Shown in pieces: positions 5,492-12,375 of a DNA stretch of 13,807 nucleotides. Under the pieces are notes generated by a model. That model was not told the origin of the DNA. It made no database searches and was given only the letters and a program-made list of their open reading frames with translations. Each line of letters starts with the position of its first letter. Within the stretch, counting starts at the first letter, position 1. The stretch is taken from contig JBGVTE010000076.1 of the NCBI GenBank assembly GCA_041862375.1, positions 1 through 13,807 of the forward strand, written 5' to 3'. This DNA is from WVZL01 sp041862375 (GTDB lineage: Bacteria > Acidobacteriota > Aminicenantia > Aminicenantales > Aminicenantaceae). Position numbers and translations under genes: made by a program.

Positions 5492-6916
5492 ATGGAAGAG
5501 TATAAATTATTGATTAACGGAAAATGGGAAGAGTCAAAAAATAAACGGGAGATTAAATCTCCCTATGACCAGAGTGCTGTTGGTGTAGTACATTTTGCCG
5601 AAAAAAGTCAGGTAGAAGAAGCAGTGACTACAGCTGATAAGGCCTTTGAAAAAACAAAAAAACTCTCCAGCTTCGAGCGATCTAAGGTTTTAGAAAAAAT
5701 ATCTTCTGAGGTTGAGAGGCGGAAGGAAGAGCTGGCGAGATCTATCACCCTCCAGGGTGGAAAAACAATTAACTCTTCCCGGGTTGAGGTTGAAAGGGCG
5801 GTCAACACCTTCAAAATCGCCTCGGAAGAAGCAAAAAGAATTGAGGGAGAAATCATACCTCTTGACCTAAGCCTTCAAACCGGGGATCGCTGGGGTTTTG
5901 TAAGACGCTTCCCCATCGGAGTTATAAGCGGCATATCTCCTTTCAATTTTCCCCTTAATCTCGTAGTCCACAAGGTGGCTCCTGCCCTCGCATCAGGAAA
6001 TACAATCGTACTAAGGCCTTCATCCCAGGTGCCCATCACATCCATCCTCCTGGGTGAAATCATTAATGAAACCGGCTATCCTGCCGGAGGAATTAATATT
6101 GTGCCATCTGGATACAAAGCAGCAGAAATACTTCTTACTGATGACAGGGTAAAAAAGGTCACTTTCACGGGGAGTCCCACTGTTGGCTGGGAGCTAAAAA
6201 AGAAAGCTTACCAGAAAAAAGTAACGCTCGAGCTGGGAGGGAATGCAGCTCTGGTCGTTGAGCCAGATGCCAACCTCGACTTTGCCCTGCCGCGGACAAT
6301 CCTCGGAGCATTTTCCTATTCTGGCCAAATATGCATATCAATACAGCGGATTTTCCTCCACGAAAAAATATATGACCGTTTTATAGCAGACTTTGTAGAG
6401 AGAACAAAAAAATTAAAAATGGGTGACCCCCTCAAGGAAGATACAGATATCGGCCCAATGATTAATGAACAAGCTGCAAGGCAGACTGAGGAATGGATCG
6501 AAGAGGCGGTTGAGAAAGGGGCACGAATTGTATGCGGAGGCAGACGAGATGGAGTTATGTTTGAGCCGACAGTGCTTGAAAACGTAAAACCTGAGCTTCG
6601 AATTTCCTGGCTTGAGGCTTTTGCACCTGTTGTGGTTTTCTATCCTTACAGAGACTTTGATGAAGCATTAAAGAGTGTAAACTATTCCATTTATGGGCTT
6701 CAGGCAGGTGTCTTTACCAACGACATTAATAAGGCATTCAAGGCATTTGAAGTACTTGATGTGGGAGGTGTGATAATCAACGACATTCCTACGTTTCGAA
6801 TTGACCACATGCCCTATGGAGGAGTGAAACAGTCAGGTTTTGGCCGCGAGGGAATAAAATACGCCATAGAAGAAATGACTGAGCTCAAACTCATGGCCCT
6901 TAATTTAAAGGCTTAA
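5492..6916 (+). CDS. NAD(P)-dependent aldehyde dehydrogenase
   Basis: A 474-residue ALDH-superfamily enzyme, full length, oxidising an unknown aldehyde to its acid in the cytoplasm. Landmarks: SPFNFP (149-154, oxyanion Asn N152), FTGSPTVG (225-232, Rossmann turn), general base E247 in LELGGN, nucleophile C281 in GQICIS, and E375 in LEAFAP. The normally conserved cofactor-binding Lys of the LKP motif appears as Arg (VLRPSSQVP, R175). The C281 context and length resemble the lactaldehyde / glyceraldehyde-3-phosphate (GapN-like) branch, but the substrate is not assignable. AAGGAGG (5481-5487) gives a strong Shine-Dalgarno 4 nt before the ATG. It follows the TIM-barrel gene by 44 nt on the same strand with no terminator seen, so it probably belongs to the thiC transcription unit. 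Confidence 0.88.
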   Translation: MEEYKLLINGKWEESKNKREIKSPYDQSAVGVVHFAEKSQVEEAVTTADKAFEKTKKLSSFERSKVLEKISSEVERRKEELARSITLQGGKTINSSRVEVERAVNTFKIASEEAKRIEGEIIPLDLSLQTGDRWGFVRRFPIGVISGISPFNFPLNLVVHKVAPALASGNTIVLRPSSQVPITSILLGEIINETGYPAGGINIVPSGYKAAEILLTDDRVKKVTFTGSPTVGWELKKKAYQKKVTLELGGNAALVVEPDANLDFALPRTILGAFSYSGQICISIQRIFLHEKIYDRFIADFVERTKKLKMGDPLKEDTDIGPMINEQAARQTEEWIEEAVEKGARIVCGGRRDGVMFEPTVLENVKPELRISWLEAFAPVVVFYPYRDFDEALKSVNYSIYGLQAGVFTNDINKAFKAFEVLDVGGVIINDIPTFRIDHMPYGGVKQSGFGREGIKYAIEEMTELKLMALNLKA

Positions 6917-6945
6917 AGGACTAAAATGGCGACGGTTCTATCTTT

Positions 6946-6974
6946 TTGACATCAATTTTCGCCTGTGCTATAAG
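6946..6974 (+). promoter_or_regulatory. Near-consensus promoter for the methyltransferase at 7077
   Basis: TTGACA (6946-6951), a 17-nt spacer, then TATAAG (6969-6974). Predicted transcription start is near 6981, leaving a leader of about 95 nt that is AT-rich and shows no clear hairpin. Confidence 0.6.
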
Positions 6975-7076
6975 TTATCCCTGTAAAGATTACCTAGGAC
7001 TGACAGAAAATCAAGGAAAATAGAATATCAACAAAAAAAAACACAGAAAAAGCAACATGAAAGACCCAAAGGCTCA

Positions 7077-7928
7077 ATGAATAACAAGCAGGGCATCCGA
7101 GGCGGAGTCTGCGAGCGGCTATGCATAGCGTTATCATTGTTCTTTCGAAAAATTTTCCGTTTTGAATCCCCCTTCGACCTGCTCGATCTTCAAAAGCAAG
7201 AATCACTGCTTGAGGACAATATAAATAGAGGCGATATCTTCATTCATCGATTTGCCCAGTCTTTAGATGTAGAGGGAAAAATCGTCTTGGAACTCGGCTG
7301 TTCATACGGAGGTCTGCAGGCTGCTCTCTTGCATGAAGGCGCGGCAAGAACAATTGGTCTTGATCTCGATTATCATGCCCTATCTTTTGGCAGAAAGAAA
7401 CTTGATCAAAAACAGGATATTATGCTCTTGGCTGCTGACGCTCATTACATTCCTTTTCCTCCATCATCAGTTGATGTCGTTGTTAGCGACTCTGTCTTTG
7501 AGCATCTGCAAGATATTGAACAAACATTGAGGGAAATCGCCCATGTTCTCTGTCCAAAAGGACGGCTGTATGCCTATTTTGGCCCAACGTGGTTTACATA
7601 CAACGGCCCTCACTTGATCAAGTGTATCTCTATTCCATGGGTTCACTTATTCTTTTCTCGAAAAACCATCGTAAATGTATTGACTTACTATAAAAAAAAG
7701 GCGACATTCCCCCCCAGTTATCTTGAGGCAAAAATAGCAGACTTTCAAAGGATGGGACGACTCAGCTTGAGAAAGTTCCACCGGGCAGTCAAGGCTAGCG
7801 GGCTTGACGTTATTCAAGAAACAAACGCTTCTCCAAATCTTCTCAAAAGGAATTTAGCTCGCCTGCCAGTGTTTAAGGAATTATTGGCTGGCGAAATTCA
7901 TGTTATCCTGGAAAAGCCCGACAGGTAA
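7077..7928 (+). CDS. Class I SAM-dependent methyltransferase (type 11)
   Basis: A 283-residue methyltransferase. The SAM domain is canonical: VLELGCSYGGL (motif I, 70-80), GLDLD (94-98, acidic ribose-binding end of beta-2), AADAHYIPF (119-127), the DVVVSDSVFEHL strand and helix (133-144), and LCPKGRLYAYFGP (158-170). The region after 170 is rich in aromatic and basic residues and probably forms the substrate cap; it carries no diagnostic motif. The start ATG lacks a recognisable Shine-Dalgarno, and a seven-codon reading frame ending in the same ATGA lies just upstream (7057-7080). It has its own promoter and sits alone between two metabolic units. It is not obviously a paralogue of the methyltransferase at 228. 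Substrate unknown; the class is secure. Confidence 0.85.
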   Translation: MNNKQGIRGGVCERLCIALSLFFRKIFRFESPFDLLDLQKQESLLEDNINRGDIFIHRFAQSLDVEGKIVLELGCSYGGLQAALLHEGAARTIGLDLDYHALSFGRKKLDQKQDIMLLAADAHYIPFPPSSVDVVVSDSVFEHLQDIEQTLREIAHVLCPKGRLYAYFGPTWFTYNGPHLIKCISIPWVHLFFSRKTIVNVLTYYKKKATFPPSYLEAKIADFQRMGRLSLRKFHRAVKASGLDVIQETNASPNLLKRNLARLPVFKELLAGEIHVILEKPDR

Positions 7929-7983
7929 AATCTTGGAGTAGCATATCTTTAATCTCAAAGTTTGGCCTTTTTCCAAGTTTAAC

Positions 7984-8013
7984 TTGACAACCTTCTTTGA
8001 AGAATCCTAAACT
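7984..8013 (+). promoter_or_regulatory. Promoter for the fumarase subunit gene
   Basis: TTGACA (7984-7989), an 18-nt spacer, then TAAACT (8008-8013). It lies 55 nt before the start codon in an otherwise AT-rich gap. Confidence 0.5.
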
Positions 8014-8067
8014 GAAATTTAACTTTCATCATACATATTTATTTATTTTATTACCTGGAGGTATTAT

Positions 8068-8925
8068 ATGAAGGTCATAAGCTTAATTAAGGTCAGGGAT
8101 AAAATAAAAGATTTGGTGCAGGAAGCTAACTTTGAATTGCAGAATGATGTCCTCAAAGTCGCAGAGGAGATGAAGGAGAGAGAGGAATCACCAGCAGGAA
8201 AAGAAGTCTTCAACCAAATCCTTCAAAATGCTAAGATCGCAAAAGATGAAAAACTCGGACTATGCCAGGACACAGGTCTGGCCGTATTTTTTATTGAGCT
8301 CGGGGAGGATGTTGAACTTAAAAAAGAAGATGGCCTGGGAAGTTTAAGGGATGCCATTACTGAAGGTACCAGATTAGGTTACGGTGAAGGTTACCTTAGA
8401 AAATCTGTGGTCGAAGACCCTATTCGAAGAAAAAACACAGGTGATAATACTCCTGCCTACATCCACTGGGAACTTGTACCTGGAGACACGTTCAAGGTAA
8501 CCTTTATCGCTAAGGGCGGAGGCGCTGAAAACATGAGTGCAGTCCGGATGTTCGCTCCTGCTGCTGGTATGGAAGGCATCGAAGATTTTGTAGTTGAAAC
8601 TGCAGATAAAGGCGGTTCTAATCCCTGTCCACCTATTATTGTCGGTGTTGGCGTAGGAGGAAATTTCGAGTACTCAGCCCTCCTGGCAAAAAAAGCTCTG
8701 CTGAGAAAACCCTTGGGTTCTCACAATTCTGATCCTTTTTATGCGGATATGGAGAGAAGGCTCCTTGAAAGGATTAACAAACTTGGGATCGGACCTCAGG
8801 GAATGGGCGGACGAATAACAGCTCTGGCTGTTCATGTTGAAGCTTTCCCCTGCCATATCGCTTCTATGCCGGCTGCAGTCAACATCCAGTGCCACTCCCA
8901 CCGAGTCATAAGCTTTGAGATGTAG
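8068..8925 (+). CDS. Class I fumarate hydratase, alpha (N-terminal) subunit
   Basis: A 285-residue alpha subunit of the two-subunit, oxygen-sensitive [4Fe-4S] fumarases, which interconvert fumarate and malate. The L-tartrate dehydratase alpha subunit is a close relative that cannot be fully excluded. Key blocks: LGLCQDTGLA (63-72), RRKNTGDNTPAYIHWE (120-135), KGGGAENMS (149-157), NPCPPIIVGVGVGG (185-198) and VNIQCHSHR (271-279). C66, C187 and C275 fit the three cluster ligands. Length is normal for an alpha subunit. GGAGG (8057-8061) lies 6 nt before the ATG. The beta subunit usually follows directly, but here a repeat element and the oxidoreductase gamma gene follow instead, so the partner must be encoded elsewhere or be missing. 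The protein alone would lack the C-terminal half of the enzyme. Confidence 0.88.
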   Translation: MKVISLIKVRDKIKDLVQEANFELQNDVLKVAEEMKEREESPAGKEVFNQILQNAKIAKDEKLGLCQDTGLAVFFIELGEDVELKKEDGLGSLRDAITEGTRLGYGEGYLRKSVVEDPIRRKNTGDNTPAYIHWELVPGDTFKVTFIAKGGGAENMSAVRMFAPAAGMEGIEDFVVETADKGGSNPCPPIIVGVGVGGNFEYSALLAKKALLRKPLGSHNSDPFYADMERRLLERINKLGIGPQGMGGRITALAVHVEAFPCHIASMPAAVNIQCHSHRVISFEM

Positions 8926-8953
8926 GAAGCGAGGCGCTTTGCTCGCAGTGACC
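8926..8953. repeat. Dispersed-repeat-like element with GCGAG stem, copy 1
   Basis: It starts immediately after the fumarase stop codon. GCGAG (8929-8933) and CTCGC (8942-8946) form a 5-bp stem with an 8-nt loop, followed by a CTCGCAGTGAC block (8942-8952). That block matches 10 of 11 bases of the element at 12162-12195. On the minus strand it reads GTCACTGCGAG, resembling a GTCATTGCGAG intergenic repeat I know from many bacterial genomes. Confidence 0.5.
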
Positions 8954-8992
8954 AATGGGACAAGCTAGATAGACTTTTAATGAGGGATTAAG

Positions 8993-9541
8993 ATGGTAGA
9001 AATAAGATTTCATGGCCGGGGTGGTCAAGGAACAGTCGTTGCTTCTAAAATCCTGGCTGATGCTATTTCTAAAGAAGGAAACTATGTTCAGGCTTACCCA
9101 GAATTTGGCGTAGAAAGACGTGGCGCTCCAGTTTTTGCGTTTATCCGAATAGATAACAAGCCTATTTTTGACAAAAGCAGGATTTACACACCCAACCATG
9201 TAGTTGTTGTTGACCCTACTCTCGTTGAAGTCATTGATATCACCGAGGGGCTGAAAGATGGTGGCTGGATAATCGTCAACAGTGAGAAAAAACCTGAAGA
9301 ATTGAATTTTCCAAATAAATATAAAGTCGCGACAATAAATGCCACTGAAATTGCAGTTAAGCATAAGGTAGGAACAAGAGCTGCTCCAATTGTTAACACT
9401 GCCATAGTCGGAGCAGTGGTCAAGGTTCTGAAACTGGCAAAAATTGATTCTGTACTGGAAGCAATCCGGGAAGATGTGCCCGTAAAACCCGAAGAAAACA
9501 TGGCTGCTGCAAAAGATGCGCATGAAAGCATAAAAGCCTAA
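8993..9541 (+). CDS. porC: Pyruvate:ferredoxin oxidoreductase gamma subunit
   Basis: A 182-residue gamma subunit of the 2-oxoacid:acceptor oxidoreductase family. The complete cytoplasmic enzyme oxidises pyruvate to acetyl-CoA and CO2 with reduction of ferredoxin, or runs in reverse. The N-terminus EIRFHGRGGQGTVVASKIL (3-21) is the family signature, and the YPEFGVERRGAPV block (about 36-48) is also typical. GAGG (8982-8985) lies 7 nt before the ATG. Delta, alpha and beta genes follow after an unusually long 262-nt gap. The same fold serves other 2-oxoacid enzymes (VOR, KGOR); pyruvate is preferred here from subunit set and order, but specificity is inference. The gene is called porC or porG in different organisms. 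Confidence 0.87.
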   Translation: MVEIRFHGRGGQGTVVASKILADAISKEGNYVQAYPEFGVERRGAPVFAFIRIDNKPIFDKSRIYTPNHVVVVDPTLVEVIDITEGLKDGGWIIVNSEKKPEELNFPNKYKVATINATEIAVKHKVGTRAAPIVNTAIVGAVVKVLKLAKIDSVLEAIREDVPVKPEENMAAAKDAHESIKA

Positions 9542-9556
9542 AAACTTCCTATTTTT

Positions 9557-9576
9557 TTGGTATAATTTGGTATAAT
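9557..9576 (+). repeat. Tandem duplication of a -10-like decamer
   Basis: TTGGTATAAT occurs twice back to back (9557-9566 and 9567-9576), so two perfect TATAAT hexamers lie 10 nt apart, just after the gamma-subunit gene. No good -35 is present at 17 nt from either, so promoter function would need an activator or an extended -10. Confidence 0.45.
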
Positions 9577-9728
9577 AAAGAGTGGTAGACATTCATCTCA
9601 ATCTTTATCGAGGGCCAATTATTCATTTTCTTTCTATGTTTTTCTCTCCAGGTTTAAATCTCCTTACTAACCATTGATAAATGCAAAAAATCAATAATAA
9701 AACGATACCCGACAAGAAAAAATAAGAT

Positions 9729-9756
9729 GTGAGAAGCATGAAATTAAACTTCTCAC
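9729..9756 (+). repeat. Perfect 8-bp hairpin in the leader of the delta-alpha-beta genes
   Basis: GTGAGAAG (9729-9736), a 12-nt loop, and CTTCTCAC (9749-9756): a perfect stem with no T-run directly after it, so it is not a standard terminator. It could be an RNA-processing or stabilising structure between the gamma and delta genes, or an operator for a second promoter. Confidence 0.5.
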
Positions 9757-9761
9757 CTGAG

Positions 9762-9782
9762 TCTCGCTTTTAATAAACGAGA
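9762..9782 (+). repeat. Second small hairpin before the delta-subunit gene
   Basis: TCTCG (9762-9766), an 11-nt loop, and CGAGA (9778-9782), starting 6 nt after the larger hairpin and ending 21 nt before the delta start codon. The loop holds TTTT but the stem is short. It is weak alone and more notable as a tandem pair. Confidence 0.3.
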
Positions 9783-9803
9783 ATATGATAATAGGACAAG
9801 AAA

Positions 9804-10103
9804 ATGAAGCGAAAAAAACAAACTAAAAAAATTATCTTTAAGTCAGAAAAAGAAGTTCCTCTTATGCCTATGTCTATAGGTTCCATGCTCTACAACAAAA
9901 CTGGAGTATGGCGGAATATCCGACCTGAGATAGACCTTGATAATTGCATCCAATGTGGAATTTGTTGGAAATTCTGCCCTGATGTGTCTATTTACATCGA
10001 GGATGAGTGGCCTGTTGTAGATTACGAATACTGTAAAGGCTGTGGCTTGTGCGCCGAAGAATGCCCGACGAAATGCATTGCTATGGTAGAGGAGGAAAAA
10101 TGA
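9804..10103 (+). CDS. porD: Pyruvate:ferredoxin oxidoreductase delta subunit (2[4Fe-4S] ferredoxin)
   Basis: A 99-residue iron-sulfur subunit that carries electrons from the catalytic beta subunit to external ferredoxin. Two complete Cx2Cx2Cx3CP motifs are present: C48, C51, C54, C58 (CIQCGICWKFCP) and C77, C80, C83, C87 (CKGCGLCAEECP). The KTGVWRNIRPEID segment (32-44) before the first cluster is characteristic of PorD. The first 20 residues are lysine-rich and look like a lineage-specific extension; M21 is an alternative start but lacks a ribosome site. Its TGA overlaps the ATG of the alpha gene (ATGA, 10100-10103), implying coupled translation. Confidence 0.88.
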   Translation: MKRKKQTKKIIFKSEKEVPLMPMSIGSMLYNKTGVWRNIRPEIDLDNCIQCGICWKFCPDVSIYIEDEWPVVDYEYCKGCGLCAEECPTKCIAMVEEEK

Positions 10104-11254
10104 GAAAAGTAATTATGGGAAATCACGCCCTTTCCTACGGGGCCATGCTCTCTCGAGCTCAGGTAATCGCTGCTTATCCGATAACTCCTCAGACACAGGT
10201 AGTGGAGCTTCTTTCTGAAATGTGCGCTGATAAGACGCTCGATGCGAAATTCATAAAAGTCGAATCTGAACACTCAGCTATGGCAGCTTGTATCGGCGCA
10301 TCACTTGCGGGAGCGAGAACATTCACAGCAACTTCTTCTCAGGGACTAACACTGATGCATGAACTTCTCCACTGGGCCTCTGGAGGGAGACTTCCAGTTG
10401 TCATGGGCAACATAAACAGAGCTATGGCTCCAGGCTGGAGCATCTGGAGTGACCAGAACGACAGCCTTTCTCAACGAGATACAGGCTGGATGCAGTACTA
10501 CTGTTCGAGCAATCAAGAAGTTATAGATACAGTCATCCAAGCTTTTAAAGTATCAGAAATGCTCTTAATCCCGAGCATAGTAGTTTTGGATGCTTTCACC
10601 CTCTCTCATACCTATGAAGTTGTAAACATACCCGATCAAGAAAAAGTAGATGAATATTTGCCTTCTTTTAAGCCACGAATAAAGCTTACCCCGGAAGAGC
10701 CTCATGCTTTTGGCGGCCTCACATCTCCAGAACACTACTTCGAATTGAGGTACAAGCTGCAGATTGATATGGAAAAGGCGCCGCGTTTAATAGAGGAAAC
10801 AGGGAAAGAATACGAAAAACTCTTCGGCCGCAATCTCGGCCTTGCAGAAACTCATCGCTGCGAGGACGCGGATTTAATCTTCATCACATCAGGAACAATG
10901 GGCTCTACAGCAAAAGTAGGCGTTGATGAGCTTCGTGAGGAAGGAATAAAAGCTGGCAACTTAAGGATTAGAGTTTTCAGACCCTTTCCTTTCAATAAGG
11001 TGCGAGAGCTCGTAAAAAATGCGAAAAAAATAGCTGTTGTTGACCGGAACATTTCCTACGGCCACCATGGAGTCTTTTACCAGGAAGTAAAATCTGCACT
11101 TTACACTCAAAGCAACGGACTCCCTCTTTTTGGTTTTATCACCGGTCTTGGAGGAAGAGACATTACTCCTTCAACTTTTAAAGAAATTGCTCAATACTCC
11201 CTCAAAAAAGAGAAGCCAGATGAAGAAATTGTCTGGATAGGAGTTAACAGATGA
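10100..11254 (+). CDS. porA: Pyruvate:ferredoxin oxidoreductase alpha subunit
   Basis: A 384-residue alpha subunit, normal in length, which with beta forms the thiamine-diphosphate and CoA site. Seen here: GNHALSYGAMLSRAQVIAAY (7-26) running into the YPITPQT motif (26-32), VESEHSA (54-60), the SDQNDSLSQRDTGW block (117-130), FITSGTMGS (261-269) and the RPFPF motif of the domain II region (294-298). An upstream in-frame ATG at 10049 lies inside porD. I chose 10100 because AGAGGAGG ends 4 nt before it and the homologous N-terminus begins there. Its TGA overlaps the beta ATG at 11251-11254. Confidence 0.9.
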   Translation: MRKVIMGNHALSYGAMLSRAQVIAAYPITPQTQVVELLSEMCADKTLDAKFIKVESEHSAMAACIGASLAGARTFTATSSQGLTLMHELLHWASGGRLPVVMGNINRAMAPGWSIWSDQNDSLSQRDTGWMQYYCSSNQEVIDTVIQAFKVSEMLLIPSIVVLDAFTLSHTYEVVNIPDQEKVDEYLPSFKPRIKLTPEEPHAFGGLTSPEHYFELRYKLQIDMEKAPRLIEETGKEYEKLFGRNLGLAETHRCEDADLIFITSGTMGSTAKVGVDELREEGIKAGNLRIRVFRPFPFNKVRELVKNAKKIAVVDRNISYGHHGVFYQEVKSALYTQSNGLPLFGFITGLGGRDITPSTFKEIAQYSLKKEKPDEEIVWIGVNR

Positions 11255-12150
11255 AAAAAGAAAAAAAGATGAAACTCTCAATCCCTGAACAGGAATTAAT
11301 GAATTCCGGCCACCTCGCCTGCCAGGGATGTGGAGCTACCCTGGCTATGAGATATGCCCTAAAGGCTCTGGGGCAAAAAACAGCTCTCTGCATTCCCGCC
11401 TGCTGCTGGTCGGTAATAGATGGACCTTTTCCCTATTCTTCCCTTGAAGTGCCTATCTTTCACTGCGCCTTTGAAACAGCCGCTTCCTCAGCTTCGGGCT
11501 TAAAGGCCGGACTGGAAATGGTAGGAGATACTGAAACAACAGTGGTTGCCTGGGCTGGAGACGGAGGCACATTTGACATAGGAATTCAAGCTCTTTCAGG
11601 AGCTGCCGAGAGGAATGACGACATAATCTACATCTGTTATGACAATGAAGCCTACATGAATACTGGGATTCAGAGAAGTTCAGCCACTCCTTATGGTGCC
11701 TGGACAACTACAACTCCAGTGAAACATTTTAAGGACAGACCAAAAAAAGACATAGTTGGAATCATGGCTGCTCACAGTATCCCCTACATAGCTACTGCCA
11801 GCATCGGCTATCCTGAAGATCTGGTAAAAAAAATCAAGAAAGCAAAAGAGATCAACGGGACTCGATTCATCCATATCTACGCTCCATGCCCAACAGGCTG
11901 GAAAGCCCGGCCAGAAGACACAATCAGGCTTTCAAGGATGGTGGTACAGAACACAGTCTTCCCTCTTTACGAAGTTGAGGATGGGATAAAATACATCCTG
12001 AATATAAAGCCACGGGAGAAGAAGCCTATAGATGATTACTTGAGGATTCAAGGAAGATTCCGCCACCTTACTGAAAAAGAGTTAAATTACATGCAGCAGG
12101 AAGTTGACAAGAGGTGGGAAAAACTCCTTTCTCATGTGGAAAATAATTAA
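11251..12150 (+). CDS. porB: Pyruvate:ferredoxin oxidoreductase beta subunit (TPP-binding)
   Basis: A 299-residue catalytic subunit binding thiamine diphosphate and a proximal [4Fe-4S] cluster. Cysteines C24 and C27 (CQGCGA), C51 or C52 (PACCWS) and C213 (APCPTGW) match the four expected ligands. The TPP/Mg motif runs from AGDGGTFDIG (102-111) to YDNEAYMNTGIQ (130-141). The CPTGW sequence is usual for pyruvate-type enzymes. It overlaps porA by ATGA, with GGAG in the end of porA as ribosome site. No terminator is recognisable after the TAA; a dispersed-repeat copy begins 11 nt downstream. Confidence 0.9.
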   Translation: MKKEKKMKLSIPEQELMNSGHLACQGCGATLAMRYALKALGQKTALCIPACCWSVIDGPFPYSSLEVPIFHCAFETAASSASGLKAGLEMVGDTETTVVAWAGDGGTFDIGIQALSGAAERNDDIIYICYDNEAYMNTGIQRSSATPYGAWTTTTPVKHFKDRPKKDIVGIMAAHSIPYIATASIGYPEDLVKKIKKAKEINGTRFIHIYAPCPTGWKARPEDTIRLSRMVVQNTVFPLYEVEDGIKYILNIKPREKKPIDDYLRIQGRFRHLTEKELNYMQQEVDKRWEKLLSHVENN

Positions 12151-12161
12151 ATATGAGTAAT

Positions 12162-12195
12162 GAGATTGCTTTGTCGTTTCACTCCTCGCAATGAC
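12162..12195. repeat. Dispersed-repeat-like element, copy 2
   Basis: ATTGC (12165-12169) and GCAAT (12188-12192) form inverted ends around an 18-nt interior. CTCGCAATGAC (12185-12195) matches 10 of 11 bases of CTCGCAGTGAC in copy 1, in the same orientation. On the minus strand it reads GTCATTGCGAGGAGTGAAAC, close to an intergenic repeat consensus I have seen in many bacterial genomes. Confidence 0.6.
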
Positions 12196-12276
12196 TATTA
12201 ATCAAGCAACTTTTGGATAAAGGCAAATATTTATATAGCAAGTTCTCTCAATTTGAATAAATAATTTAGAAAGGAT

Positions 12277-12305
12277 TTGCTAAAGGTCTTCATAAACTAT
12301 ATAAT
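12277..12305 (+). promoter_or_regulatory. Promoter for the thioredoxin lipoprotein and ccdA genes
   Basis: TTGCTA (12277-12282), a 17-nt spacer, then a perfect TATAAT (12300-12305). Transcription would start near 12312, giving a leader of about 64 nt that ends in AAGGAG (12364-12369) before the ATG at 12376. Confidence 0.55.
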
Positions 12306-12375
12306 TACTATCTTATTAATAAATTTTGACCTTTTATCAAAGAAAAGTTCGGTAAAAAAATTTAAGGAGATACGA

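Noticed and set aside
7057..7080. Seven-codon reading frame whose stop overlaps the methyltransferase ATG
   Set aside because: Too short to distinguish from chance, with no ribosome site and no run of identical codons that would suggest attenuation.
7963..7980. Possible terminator after the second methyltransferase (TTGGCC, T-run, CCAAG)
   Set aside because: The stem is only about 3 bp and the T-run is in the loop rather than after the stem.
8906..9592. Long open frame on the minus strand opposite porC
   Set aside because: Antisense shadow of a clearly recognisable gene; its composition (rich in Phe, Ser, Tyr, Cys) is non-protein-like and it has no ribosome site.
9638..9679. Short frame MFFSPGLNLLTNH in the porC-porD gap
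   Set aside because: Thirteen codons, no ribosome site, no homology evident; treated as noise.
9738..9773. Eleven-codon frame (MKLNFSPESRF) inside the porC-porD gap as a leader peptide
   Set aside because: It starts within the hairpin loop, has no regulatory codon run, and short frames are expected by chance.
10049..10099. Upstream in-frame start for porA inside porD
   Set aside because: The ATG at 10100 has a strong AGAGGAGG site, overlaps the porD stop by ATGA and gives the usual PorA N-terminus.
12277..12375. Extended N-terminus for the thioredoxin lipoprotein
   Set aside because: It starts at a TTG inside the predicted -35 box, has no ribosome site and would bury the signal peptide and lipobox; the ATG at 12376 follows AAGGAG.
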